From: Nocardioides halotolerans DSM 19273
Lineage (GTDB): Bacteria > Actinomycetota > Actinomycetes > Propionibacteriales > Nocardioidaceae
Length of the DNA: 64,000 nucleotides
Assembly (NCBI RefSeq): GCF_000422805.1
Contig: NZ_AUGT01000009.1
Coordinates: forward strand, 320,727 to 384,726
Direction: 5' to 3'
How positions within the stretch are numbered: position 1 is the first letter of the stretch; every line of letters starts with the position of its first letter. The notes beneath the pieces are model-generated. The model saw only the letters and a list, made by a program, of their open reading frames with translations. It had not been told where the DNA came from and made no database searches. The position numbers and the translations under genes were made by a program. Below are positions 32,387 through 41,209 of this stretch, piece by piece.

Positions 32387-35251
32387 CTACAAGCCGTCGG
32401 GGATCTCGGCGGTGAGCACGTCGTCGCCCCCGAAGGCGGCGTCCTGCCACACCAGCCGGTTGCCCGACAGCGACGGGAAGCCCTGCTGCCCGCCCCCGGG
32501 CACCAGGTCGTAGACCTTCCCGCTGGTCAGTGACGCGAGGTAGAGGTCGGTCTCCGGGAACGGCGAGGCGCCGCCCGCGACCCCGGCGGTCAGCGCGCCC
32601 TTCTCCTCGGCCCACACGACGTAGGTGTCGTTCATCGTGACGCCGAACGGCGAGGCGGCGCCGCTGAGCTGGAAGCTCTCGCCCGCGGCGTTGAACAGCT
32701 CGGCGTGCCCGCTGTCGTCGACCGCCACGATGTTCCCGGCGTACGCCGCGACCGAGATCACCGCGCCGTCGAGCTGACCGACCTGGGTGACCGGCCCGCC
32801 CGGCTGCCACGCCAGGACCTTGCCGCCGTCGGTGCCGATGCCGACCGTGCCCGCGCCGGTGCCGAGGCCGGTGAGGGTGTCACCCCGCAACCCGGTGACC
32901 TGCGCCCGGGTGACCCGGCCGCCGGCGTCGACGTAGGAGAGCGTGTCGTCGGCCCCGACCCACGCGGCGCCGGCGTCGGACCCGGCGAGGCCGGCCGCGA
33001 GCGTGGTCTCGAACGGCACCTCGGCGAGCACCACGGAGGAGCTGCCGCCGGAGGTGTAGCGCGTGACCTCGCCGTTCAGGTCGAGGGTCAGCAGCGCGTC
33101 GCCGCCGAACACGACGTCGGCGACGTTGGAGCTCGACCCCATGCTCGGGGTGGCGCCGCCGATCTTCGTCGAGGCGAGGAAGCCGAAGTTGTCACCCTCG
33201 CCGCTGACGTCGAGCCACGCGACGCTGTCGTTGCTGACGACGGGGTGCAGCTGGGTCGACGGCGAGGCCGACACCGTGTCGCCGCCCAGCTCACCGGTGT
33301 CGGGGCAGCCCGCGCAGATCTTGTTGGCGTCGAAGACCTCGCGCGCGGTGCGGAGCACGACCGGGTCGAGCTCGGAGTCGATGATGACCTGCTCGATGGC
33401 CGCCCGCGCGTCGAGGAACCCCGCGGTCGGGCCCAGCCGGGTGGTCAGCGCGGCGTACACGACCTTGTCGAAGGCCTGCGCCCGCGGTGAGTCGTTGCCG
33501 GGCTCGCCGTCGATCCTGGCGAGGTTGACCCGGATCGACCAGAGCGCGTTGTTCCAGATCGCGGAGTTGAAATGGACGCCACCCTGGTCCTGGCTGCTGA
33601 AGCCGAGCAGCTTGAGGCGGAACCCCGGGTCGAGCGCGCGCAGGTAGTCGTCGAAGTCGTTGCCGGTGAGCATGTAGCGCAGCGACAGGCTGCCGTCGGG
33701 GTTGCGGGTGCAGAAGTAGGTCTCCTCGGTGTAGCCGGTGCAGCCACCCTCGAAGATCGCGACGCTGTCGGTGCCCTTGACCCGGTTGCCGATGACGTTG
33801 CCGAAGTAGTCGGAGAAGCTCTCGTTGAGGGCGCCGGACTGGCCGGTGTACTTCAGCCCGGCCGAGGTCGAGGTCACGCCGTGGGTGATCTCGTGGCCGG
33901 CGGTGTCGATCTCGACCTCGGTCACCTCGGCCACGCCCTGGTCGGTCGTGCAGGGGTTGCCGTAGACCATCTGCGGCTGGCGCAGCGAGCTGGTGAAGAA
34001 GGAGTTGCAGAAGTCCGACGGGCCGTAGTGGACCGACGAGACCAGCGAGCCGCCCTCTCCGTCCCAGGAGTTGCGGCCCAGGCCGGCGTAGTAGTCGTAG
34101 ACGTCGCGGCTGAGCGCCTGGGCGGCCATCGACTCGGCGTCGCGGATCGTGGTGTCCTTGCTGACCACGAGCTTGCCGGGCAGCTGGCCGCTGCTGCGCA
34201 CCTTCGAGGCGTCGTACGTCGAGATGCCGCCGGTCCGGCCCTGCTGGTCCCACGACGGCGTCGTGGTGTCGAGCAGCGCCACGCCGTCGTCGGTCTGCAC
34301 GCCGTGGCCCGTGAGCGTGCCGCCGATCGGGTTCGGCCCGGTCACCTCGACCGACCCCGGGTCGGGTTCGGCGGCGGGACCTGTCCGCTGGGCGAGGTGC
34401 ACGCGGTGCAGGTAGCGGGCCGCGGAGGCGGCGAACGGGAGGGCGATCTTCCCCTCGCCGGTGACCTGCTGGACGCTGAGGATTCCGCCGGTGGTGGCGT
34501 CGATGAAGTAGTTGGCGGCGTTGAGCGGGGTCGCCGGGTCGCCGGTCGTGGCGACGGGGATCAGCCAGGCGAGGACGCCCGCGCCCCGCGGCAGCACCAC
34601 CAGCGACGGCGGCGCCTGGGCGGTGCCGGACGACGCCTGCTCCGCGACCTGGCGCGCCTGCTCGGCCGGGACGGTGGCGGAGGTCGACACGGTCAGGCCG
34701 GGGAAGACCCGGCCGCGGACGCCGGTCAGCCGGCCGTCGCGCTCGACGAACACCAGCGAGGCGTCGAGCACCGGCACCTCGCCGACGGCCTGCGTCGCCT
34801 TGGTGGTGACGATGCCGGGGACGGTGACGGTGTCGGGCTCACCGAGCCGCAGCACGTCGGAGCCGACGCCGAACAGGTCGGGGCCGAGGTCGTCCATGAA
34901 CGCCGTCGGCGTGCCCGGCCACGACCCGCCGCCGAGCTCGGCGAGGTAGCCGGTGACGTCGTCCTGGCGCCCGGTCCAGCCGGTGCCGGTCTCCTCGCGC
35001 AGCCGGTCGATGGCGCGCTGGAGGGTGGTCAGCCGGGTCTGCACGTCGGACCCGCCGGCCGCGCCCCCGCCGCCCGGGTCGCCCCGGTGGTCGTTGACCC
35101 AGGTCTCCGACACCACCAGGGTCACCGGCTTGGTCGCCGGCCCGCCGTCACCGTCGGTGCCGTCGATGCCGTCGATGCCGGTGTCGCAGCCGGTGGCGAC
35201 CAGGGCCACCACCGTCACGAGCGGGGCGAGCCAGACGCGGCGCACGGTCAC
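32387..35251 (-). CDS. M4 metalloprotease lipoprotein with C-terminal beta-propeller (copy 2)
   Basis: The 954-residue protein has a lipoprotein signal (VVALVATGC, Cys 22). The N-terminal 270 residues include the FTP/PepSY-like propeptide (VRGRVFPGLTVSTSATVPAE). The thermolysin core has HEITH (453-457), GALNE with E477 and GGVHFNSAIWNNALW. From about residue 650 a TolB-like propeller ends with FPSLSGNRLVWQDAAFGGDD. All zinc ligands and the catalytic Glu are intact, so an active, membrane-tethered protease is expected. Its GTG overlaps the stop of copy 1 by four bases. It has the same domain order and closely similar sequence to copy 1, so a tandem duplication is clear. Confidence 0.88.
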   Translation of the reverse strand: MTVRRVWLAPLVTVVALVATGCDTGIDGIDGTDGDGGPATKPVTLVVSETWVNDHRGDPGGGGAAGGSDVQTRLTTLQRAIDRLREETGTGWTGRQDDVTGYLAELGGGSWPGTPTAFMDDLGPDLFGVGSDVLRLGEPDTVTVPGIVTTKATQAVGEVPVLDASLVFVERDGRLTGVRGRVFPGLTVSTSATVPAEQARQVAEQASSGTAQAPPSLVVLPRGAGVLAWLIPVATTGDPATPLNAANYFIDATTGGILSVQQVTGEGKIALPFAASAARYLHRVHLAQRTGPAAEPDPGSVEVTGPNPIGGTLTGHGVQTDDGVALLDTTTPSWDQQGRTGGISTYDASKVRSSGQLPGKLVVSKDTTIRDAESMAAQALSRDVYDYYAGLGRNSWDGEGGSLVSSVHYGPSDFCNSFFTSSLRQPQMVYGNPCTTDQGVAEVTEVEIDTAGHEITHGVTSTSAGLKYTGQSGALNESFSDYFGNVIGNRVKGTDSVAIFEGGCTGYTEETYFCTRNPDGSLSLRYMLTGNDFDDYLRALDPGFRLKLLGFSSQDQGGVHFNSAIWNNALWSIRVNLARIDGEPGNDSPRAQAFDKVVYAALTTRLGPTAGFLDARAAIEQVIIDSELDPVVLRTAREVFDANKICAGCPDTGELGGDTVSASPSTQLHPVVSNDSVAWLDVSGEGDNFGFLASTKIGGATPSMGSSSNVADVVFGGDALLTLDLNGEVTRYTSGGSSSVVLAEVPFETTLAAGLAGSDAGAAWVGADDTLSYVDAGGRVTRAQVTGLRGDTLTGLGTGAGTVGIGTDGGKVLAWQPGGPVTQVGQLDGAVISVAAYAGNIVAVDDSGHAELFNAAGESFQLSGAASPFGVTMNDTYVVWAEEKGALTAGVAGGASPFPETDLYLASLTSGKVYDLVPGGGQQGFPSLSGNRLVWQDAAFGGDDVLTAEIPDGL

Positions 35252-38076
35252 AGTCCTCCAGGGATGGCGGCGGTGAACACGTCGTCACCGCCGTAGGTGG
35301 CGTCCTGCCACACGAGCTGCCGGCCGGAGATGGACGGGAACCCCTGCTGGGCCGGAGCGGGATGCAGATCGTAGATCTTGCCGGTCCCGAGCGAGAGCAG
35401 GTACAGGTCGGTCTCGGGGTAGGGCGAGGTGCCGCCCGGGACGACCGGCGTCTGGATCTGCGCGGTCGCCTCCGACCACACGACGTACTCGTCCGACATC
35501 GCGGCTCCGAACGGCGCCGCGTTGCGGGTCACCTGCAGCGTCTCGCCGTCGGCGGTGAACAGCACGGACCGGTGGCTGTCGTCGATCGCGAACACCGGTC
35601 CGCCGTAGGTGGCGGTCGAGAGGATCGCGCCCTGGAGCTGGCCGACCTGGCGGACGTCGCCGATGCCGGGGTCCCAGGAGAAGACCTTGCCCTGGTCGGT
35701 GCCGAGGGCGACCGTGCCGCCGCCGGCGGCGATCGAGGTGATCGTGTCGCCCTGGAGGCCGGTCAGCTCGGTCTGGGAGATCGCGCCGGTCGAGTCGACG
35801 TACTTCACGGCGTTGCCGGAGAGCCAGGCGGCGCCCGCGTCGGAGCCCGCGAAGCCGGCGGCCAGCGTGGCCTCGGCCTGGACGTTGTCGATCACGGTGC
35901 TGCCCGCCTCGTCGGTGCGGGTGACCCGGCCGCGGAGGTCGAGCGTCATGATCGCGTCGCCGGCGAACCCGACCTCCAGCGTGTCCGCGGACGCCGAGAG
36001 CGCCGGGTCGCCGGACCCGCCGAGCGTCGTCGCCGCGGCGTAGCCGGCGTAGTCGGTGGTGGAGCTCAGGTCGAGCCAGACCACGCGGTTGCCCGAGATC
36101 GACGGGTGCAGCTGGGTCTGTGGGGCGGTGGTGACGCTGTCGCCGGCGAGCTCGGTGACCGTCGGGCACCCGGTGCAGATCTTGGCGGCGTCGAAGACCT
36201 CCCGCGCGGTGCGCAGCACGACGGCCGGCAGCTCGGAGTCGATGATCACCTGCTCCACCGCCGCCCGGGCGTCCACGAAGCCGCTGCTCGGTGTGAGCCG
36301 GGTCGCCAGCGCGCCGTAGACGGCCCGGTCGAACCGCTGCGCGAGCTCGGAGGCGTTGCCGTCGGCGCCGTCGATCTGCGCCAGCCGGGATCGGATGCTC
36401 CACAGCGCGTTGTTCCAGATCGCCGAGTTGTAGTGGACGCCGCCGAAGTCCTGGCGGTAGTCGATGAGGACCAGCAGGCGGGTCCCGGGCGTGAGGATGC
36501 GCAGGTAGTCGTCGAAGTCGCTGCCGTTGAGCATGTAGCGGAACGACGTGGTGCCGTCCGGGTTCGCCACGCACAGCTGGCTCTGCGGCGCGCCGGAGCA
36601 CGCGTCCTCGCCGAACGCGACGCTGTCGTCGGCGTGGATCAGGTTGCCGATGACGTTGCCGAAGTAGTCGGAGAAGCTCTCGTTGAGCGCTCCCGACTGG
36701 CCGTTGTAGAGCAGGCCGGCGCTGGTCCCGGTGACGCCGTGGGTGATCTCGTGGGCGGCGATGTCGGGCTCGACGAAGGTGTTGCTGAACTGCTGGCCCT
36801 GCTGCACGCACGGGTTGCCGTAGACCATCTGCGGCTGGCGCAGGTAGCTCGCGAACATCGCGTTGCAGTAGTTGTCGGGACCGAAGTGGACCGAGCTGAC
36901 CAGCGGCCCGCCCTCGCCGTCCCACGAGTCGCGCCCGAGCGACTCGTAGTAGGCGACGATCTGGTGGCTGTAGGCCTGGGCGGCGATCGCCTCGGTGTCG
37001 GTGATCGTCGTGCTCGGGCTGGTCATGAGCCGACCGGGCAGCCCGGACTCGTTCTTCAGCGTCGACGCGTCGTAGGTCTGCACGGCGCCGGTGCGCTGCT
37101 CGGCGTCCCACGCCTCGGTGGTGGTGTCGGTGAGCTCGACGCGGTCGCCGTTCTGCAGGCCGTACGCCGTGAGGTCGCGGCCGAGCGGGTCGCGGCCGCT
37201 GAGCTCGACGCTGTTGGGGTCGGGTGCCGCGGCGGGTGCGGATCCCGCACCCAGCTGCGGGGTGGGCGGCAGGACCTCCGTCGAGACCGGCCGGACGTCG
37301 AGCAGGTCCGCGGTGTGCGCGTCGATGTAGTAGCGGCCGGCCTGCAGGTCCTCGGGCGAGGCGCCGAGCACCACGACCTCCCACGCCAGCACGCCGGTGC
37401 CGGTGGGCAGCACCACGAGGCGAGGGGCGCCGTCGGCAGTGCCGCCCGCGGCCTCGGCGGCCGTGGTCGAGGCCTGCTCCGCGCTGATCGTCGGCGTGGT
37501 GCCGACGCTCAGGCCCGGGAACACCCGGCCGCGCACGCCGGTGACGCGCTCGTCGTCGCTGCTGGCCGGGCTGCCGCGGCCGGTGAAGACCAGCGCCGCG
37601 TCGAGGACGGGCACCTCGCCGACCGCCTGGGTCGCGCGGGTGGTCGTCACGTGGGGGACCGACTCGCTGTCGCGATCCCCGAGCCGCAGGGTGGTCGAGT
37701 CCACCCCGAGGAGGGCCGGGCCGTGCTGGTCGACGAACTCGGCGGGGCTGCCGGGCCACGACCCGCCGGTCAGCTCGGCGAGGAACCCGGTGACGTCGTC
37801 CTGCCGGCCCGTCCAGCCGGTGTGCGTGTCGGAGCGCAGCTCCTCGATGGCGTCGCGGAGCGCGCCGATGCGGGCCGCGGCCTCGCCGTCGGCCTGGTGG
37901 GCACGGATCCAGGTGTCGGAGACGACGAGGACGGTGGGGCGTCGCTGGTCCTCGCTGCCCTCGATCGGCGTCTGGCAGCCGGTCGCGAACAGGCCTACCA
38001 CCGCCACCGCGGGGAGGGTCCAACCACGCCTGATCCGCCTGCGTCCGGGCGCGCGGCGAGGACGGGTTCTGATCAT
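35248..38076 (-). CDS. M4 metalloprotease lipoprotein with C-terminal beta-propeller (copy 1)
   Basis: The ATG at 38076 gives 942 residues. The lipobox is GLFATGC (Cys 34) after an Arg-rich start. HEITH lies at 442-446 with E466 in GALNES, and GGVHYNSAIWNNALW carries the usual histidine region. The C-terminal propeller ends FPSISGRQLVWQDATYGGDD. It is the first gene of the four-gene operon, following TTGACT-18-GACCAT at 38086-38115. Each copy also has a C-x2-C pair (ICAGC or ICTGC) just after the catalytic domain. Substrates are unknown; surface-protein processing is plausible. Confidence 0.88.
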   Translation of the reverse strand: MIRTRPRRAPGRRRIRRGWTLPAVAVVGLFATGCQTPIEGSEDQRRPTVLVVSDTWIRAHQADGEAAARIGALRDAIEELRSDTHTGWTGRQDDVTGFLAELTGGSWPGSPAEFVDQHGPALLGVDSTTLRLGDRDSESVPHVTTTRATQAVGEVPVLDAALVFTGRGSPASSDDERVTGVRGRVFPGLSVGTTPTISAEQASTTAAEAAGGTADGAPRLVVLPTGTGVLAWEVVVLGASPEDLQAGRYYIDAHTADLLDVRPVSTEVLPPTPQLGAGSAPAAAPDPNSVELSGRDPLGRDLTAYGLQNGDRVELTDTTTEAWDAEQRTGAVQTYDASTLKNESGLPGRLMTSPSTTITDTEAIAAQAYSHQIVAYYESLGRDSWDGEGGPLVSSVHFGPDNYCNAMFASYLRQPQMVYGNPCVQQGQQFSNTFVEPDIAAHEITHGVTGTSAGLLYNGQSGALNESFSDYFGNVIGNLIHADDSVAFGEDACSGAPQSQLCVANPDGTTSFRYMLNGSDFDDYLRILTPGTRLLVLIDYRQDFGGVHYNSAIWNNALWSIRSRLAQIDGADGNASELAQRFDRAVYGALATRLTPSSGFVDARAAVEQVIIDSELPAVVLRTAREVFDAAKICTGCPTVTELAGDSVTTAPQTQLHPSISGNRVVWLDLSSTTDYAGYAAATTLGGSGDPALSASADTLEVGFAGDAIMTLDLRGRVTRTDEAGSTVIDNVQAEATLAAGFAGSDAGAAWLSGNAVKYVDSTGAISQTELTGLQGDTITSIAAGGGTVALGTDQGKVFSWDPGIGDVRQVGQLQGAILSTATYGGPVFAIDDSHRSVLFTADGETLQVTRNAAPFGAAMSDEYVVWSEATAQIQTPVVPGGTSPYPETDLYLLSLGTGKIYDLHPAPAQQGFPSISGRQLVWQDATYGGDDVFTAAIPGGL

Positions 38077-38085
38077 GGCCCCGCG

Positions 38086-38115
38086 ATGGTCAGGGTCAGG
38101 TCGTCCAGAAGTCAA
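38086..38115 (-). promoter_or_regulatory. Promoter of the M4/propeller operon
   Basis: On the minus strand TTGACT (38115-38110) and GACCAT (38091-38086) are 18 bases apart. The -10 end is 9 bases before the ATG at 38076, so the leader would be only a few bases. It is among the better -35/-10 pairs in the window. Confidence 0.45.
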
Positions 38116-38235
38116 TGACCCGTCTGGGCACGTTGAAAGATAGTCCTCTCCAGGTCTCTGAAACCTGCCTCGGACCTGACACCATGCCCGCAGCAGCACG
38201 CCGGGGTGGCGTGCTCCCCTGCCCTGGACCGACCT

Positions 38236-38250
38236 GTACCGATCCGGTAC
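38236..38250 (+). promoter_or_regulatory. Palindrome GTACCG-ATC-CGGTAC upstream of the PrsW-like gene
   Basis: A perfect 6-bp inverted repeat with a three-base centre ends 21 bases before the GTG at 38272, where a promoter is expected. It could be an operator for a dimeric regulator. No regulator gene lies adjacent. Confidence 0.4.
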
Positions 38251-38271
38251 TGATCCTGAGGAGTGATTCAC

Positions 38272-39558
38272 GTGGCGTGTCCTACGTGTTCGTCCGACAA
38301 CCCGGAGGTGGCGTCGTACTGCCACCGCTGCGGGACGTCGTTGCGAGCCGGCGATGCGAGCCGCACGGCGTCCTACGCCGTCCAGTCCGCCGAAGGGGTG
38401 ACGCAGTTCGCGCTCATCTCGACGGTGATGCCGCACACCTCGCGGCGCTCGGCCGACAACTACCGGTGGGCGATGATCCTCTCGGGCGTGCTGATCCTCG
38501 GCGCGACTGCTCTCGGGCTGCTGCCCATCGCGATCGCCGCGGCCGCCTTCCTGGTGCCGCTGGCCTACCTGGTCTACATCGACGACGTGAACCTCTGGGA
38601 GGAGGCGCCGGCCGCGGTCGTGGTCGGGCTGTTCCTCGCCACCGGTGCGCTGTCGGTGCTGGTGTCGCTGTTCTTCTTCGACTGGGTCTTCGACGCCCAG
38701 TGGGCGAGCTTCGCCGGCGGCGGCCGCGCCCGCGGCGGTATCGGGTCGATGTCGTTCCCGGCGCTGCTCATCTTCGCGGTGCTGCTTCCGGTGGTCGCGG
38801 AGGTCGCCAAGAACCTGTTCGCCGTGCTGCTCGCCTCGCGGCCGCAGTTCGACGACATGATCGACGGGCTCACCTTCGGCGTCGCGGCCGGCACGGCCTA
38901 CGCCGCCTTCGAGACGGTCGTCGTCTACTCCTCGGTCTTCACCGCCCAGGACTTCCGGACCACCTCGGGCATCGCGTCCTGGCTGGTCGTGGTGGTCAAC
39001 GTGATGGTGATCAAGTCGCTGATCTACGGAACGGCGACCGGCATCGCGGTCGCGGCGTACTCCGGCAAGGGCGAGGCCTACGACGGCTTCACCCCGGCGT
39101 ACTTCGCGAGCTTCGGCCTCGCGGTCGGCGCGAACATCGCCTACTGGCTCGGTGTCCGGCTGATGGCCTACCTGCCGTTCGGCAACGCGCTCGGCCTGAT
39201 CTGGGGCTTCGTGATCCTGGCGGCGCTGGTCGTCAAGATCCGGATGATGCTGCAGACGGCGCTGCTCGAGGCCGCGGTCGAGGCCGCCGCCAAGGGCGAC
39301 GACTACGACAACAAGCGCTCGACGTACGTCGAGGCGTACTGCCCCGAGTGCGAGAACCTCATGCTCGCCAACGCGTCCTTCTGCATCGTCTGCGGGACGT
39401 CGGTCCGCTCGAGCTCGCGCCAGGCGAGGTCGGCGATGGGCATGCGCGCGGTCCCGGCCGGTGCCCCGGCGGTCGACTTCGCCGACCCCGTCGACCCGGT
39501 CCATCCCGACGCGCCCGCCGACCCGGCCGCTCCGAGCACCGACGGAGGTGACAAGTGA
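38272..39558 (+). CDS. PrsW-like membrane protein with zinc ribbons at both ends
   Basis: I chose the GTG at 38272 because GAGGAG lies 8 bases before it; it places a zinc ribbon (CPTC, CHRC; residues 3-20) at the very N terminus. A second ribbon is at 357-374 (CPEC, CIVC). Between them are about nine membrane helices with PrsW family features: AEVAKN (176-181; the EExxK motif with the first Glu replaced by Ala) and FDDMIDGLTFGVAAGTAYAA then FE (193-214). The third motif's His is not found. PrsW proteins are intramembrane proteases in sigma-factor signalling; this one may be inactive or altered. The 428-residue gene overlaps the next by four bases. Confidence 0.78.
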   Translation: MACPTCSSDNPEVASYCHRCGTSLRAGDASRTASYAVQSAEGVTQFALISTVMPHTSRRSADNYRWAMILSGVLILGATALGLLPIAIAAAAFLVPLAYLVYIDDVNLWEEAPAAVVVGLFLATGALSVLVSLFFFDWVFDAQWASFAGGGRARGGIGSMSFPALLIFAVLLPVVAEVAKNLFAVLLASRPQFDDMIDGLTFGVAAGTAYAAFETVVVYSSVFTAQDFRTTSGIASWLVVVVNVMVIKSLIYGTATGIAVAAYSGKGEAYDGFTPAYFASFGLAVGANIAYWLGVRLMAYLPFGNALGLIWGFVILAALVVKIRMMLQTALLEAAVEAAAKGDDYDNKRSTYVEAYCPECENLMLANASFCIVCGTSVRSSSRQARSAMGMRAVPAGAPAVDFADPVDPVHPDAPADPAAPSTDGGDK

Positions 39559-40451
39559 GCACGCCGCCGAGCGCGCCGACCCCGCCTCCGGTGAAGTCGT
39601 CGGAGGAGTACTTCAACAGCACCAGGCTCAGGATCATCGGGATGATCACCGCGGCGACGGTCGCGGTCGGTGCCCTCGGCGGCATCGCGGGCGTGGTCTT
39701 CGACCCCGACCCGATCACCAAGGACAACGTGGTGCAGCCGGGCGGCGACGAGAACGCGCGCCTCGCCCCGCAGTCCCTGGGCGGCCCGGGCAACGCCTCG
39801 CCGCGGGGTCACGCCGCGCGCTCGCCGTTCACCTCGCGGGTGCCGAGCGCCGACTCGACGGCCTCGCCGAGCTCGGTCGGCAGCGTCTCGCCGGGCACGG
39901 GCGGGCTCACGGGCGGGCCGTCGGTCGACCCGACCGAGGAGCCGACGCCGGACAACGGCGGCGGCACCCCGTGCGAGGGCGGCTGCGGGCAGACGATCGA
40001 GGCGACGGGCGTGGACATCTACGTGCCCCCGGGCTGGGCCGTGGACTTCTCCGACGAGAACCGCGTCTTCCAGAGCGACGGCAACGGGAGCTTCTCGTTC
40101 GCGTTCAGCTTCGTCGACGACCCGGCCGCGGCCTCGGGCGACATCATCTCGCAGAACCTGGAGAACCTGCTGCCGCCGGAGAACTACACGCAGCTGCAGA
40201 CGTCGGACGTCGTGCCGCTGTCGCCGTTCGGCTCCGTGGTGTCGCTGTCGGGCATCGAGTACGAAGCCCTCTGGGTCGACAATCAGGGATCGGTCAGCAT
40301 CCACGGGCAGATCTACGTGGGTGTGCGCCAGGACGGCACCGTGCTCGGGATCCTGATCGAGCACATCCCGGCGGAGGACTTCGAGTCCGCCTTCGAGGAC
40401 ATGTCGCCGATCCTGGACAACTCGTTCAACCGCTTCGGCGGGGTCAGCTGA
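39555..40451 (+). CDS. Membrane-anchored protein, paralog 1 of 3
   Basis: The 298-residue protein starts at a GTG overlapping the PrsW-like stop. A short cytosolic start is followed by one helix (about 28-48) ending GVVFDPDPIT. A Gly/Ser/Pro/Thr-rich linker of about 85 residues comes next. The C-terminal domain shared with the next two genes spans about 145-295: VDIYVPPGWAVDF, LLPPENYTQLQ, IEYEALWVDNQGSVSIHGQI and YVGVRQDGTVLGILIEHIPA. I recognise no family. The domain is outside the membrane, and the linker may span the cell wall. Confidence 0.75.
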   Translation: MSTPPSAPTPPPVKSSEEYFNSTRLRIIGMITAATVAVGALGGIAGVVFDPDPITKDNVVQPGGDENARLAPQSLGGPGNASPRGHAARSPFTSRVPSADSTASPSSVGSVSPGTGGLTGGPSVDPTEEPTPDNGGGTPCEGGCGQTIEATGVDIYVPPGWAVDFSDENRVFQSDGNGSFSFAFSFVDDPAAASGDIISQNLENLLPPENYTQLQTSDVVPLSPFGSVVSLSGIEYEALWVDNQGSVSIHGQIYVGVRQDGTVLGILIEHIPAEDFESAFEDMSPILDNSFNRFGGVS

Positions 40452-40476
40452 GGACCGCCAGAGCTGTCTGAACAGC

Positions 40477-40510
40477 GGACCCGGGGTGCCCGTCGTGGCA
40501 CCCCGGGACC
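40477..40510 (+). terminator. Hairpin between paralogs 1 and 2
   Basis: A perfect 11-bp stem (40480-40490 with 40497-40507) with a six-base loop extends to 14 bp with one mismatch. It may reduce transcription into paralogs 2 and 3 or protect the upstream mRNA. Confidence 0.55.
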
Positions 40511-40525
40511 GCGGACGGGGGAACC

Positions 40526-41209
40526 GTGACTGACCACCACCGCCACGACCGGGGCCGGGTCATCGGCCTCCTGCTCGGCGCCTGCGTGCTCGTCGGTGGC
40601 GCGGGTGCCGCCGGCGGGGTGGTGTTCGACCCCGCGCCCGCGTCCGGCTCCGAGGTCGTCCAGCCCGGAGCGGTCGCGATGCCCTCGGGCCACGGCATGC
40701 ACGCCGCGGTCGGGCCGGCGGCCGACGACCTCACCGGTGGCTCGGTCGTCACGCTCGAGGGCGGCGTCCCGGTCGTCGTACCGGCCGGGTGGGAGGTGAC
40801 CGGCCAGCGCACCAACAACGTGAGCCTTGCCGACGGCAAGGGCAGCTTCGCCTACGCGCTGACGGGCCGGGCCAACCCCGGCTCCAGCGCAACGGGTCTC
40901 CTCGCCGCCAACATCCCGGTGCTGCTCCCGCCCGAGACCTACACCCAGCAGCTCCTCGTCGACTACGGCGAGCTGCAGCCCTTCGGCAGCGTCGTCTCGG
41001 CGGCGTACACGGAGTACGAAGCGCTGGTCGCCGACAACCAGGGGTCGCTGTCGCTGCACGGGCAGATCTACGTCGGGGTGCGACAGGACAACCTCGTCCT
41101 CCTGCTCCTGGTCGAGCACACCCCGGCCGAGGAGTGGAACGAGGAGGGGGTCCCGGCCACCGCCGACCTCGTCAACGGCAGCTTCTCGCTGTTCGCGGGA
41201 CTGGGCTGA
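40526..41209 (+). CDS. Membrane-anchored protein, paralog 2 of 3
   Basis: The 227-residue protein starts at a GTG after GGGGGAA. The His/Arg-rich start (MTDHHRHDRGRVIGLLLGAC), one helix and the GVVFDPAP junction match paralogs 1 and 3. The linker is much shorter. The shared domain reads VVVPAGWEVT, GKGSFAYALTGRANP, LLPPETYTQQLL, TEYEALVADNQGSLSLHGQI, YVGVRQDNLVLLLLVEHTPA. A single base of its stop (TGATG) is shared with paralog 3. Confidence 0.75.
   Translation: MTDHHRHDRGRVIGLLLGACVLVGGAGAAGGVVFDPAPASGSEVVQPGAVAMPSGHGMHAAVGPAADDLTGGSVVTLEGGVPVVVPAGWEVTGQRTNNVSLADGKGSFAYALTGRANPGSSATGLLAANIPVLLPPETYTQQLLVDYGELQPFGSVVSAAYTEYEALVADNQGSLSLHGQIYVGVRQDNLVLLLLVEHTPAEEWNEEGVPATADLVNGSFSLFAGLG

Noticed and set aside
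38077..39504. In-frame 5' extension of M4 copy 1 across the PrsW-like gene
   Set aside because: It is antisense to a gene with zinc ribbons and helices, and a signal peptide with lipobox starts at 38076.
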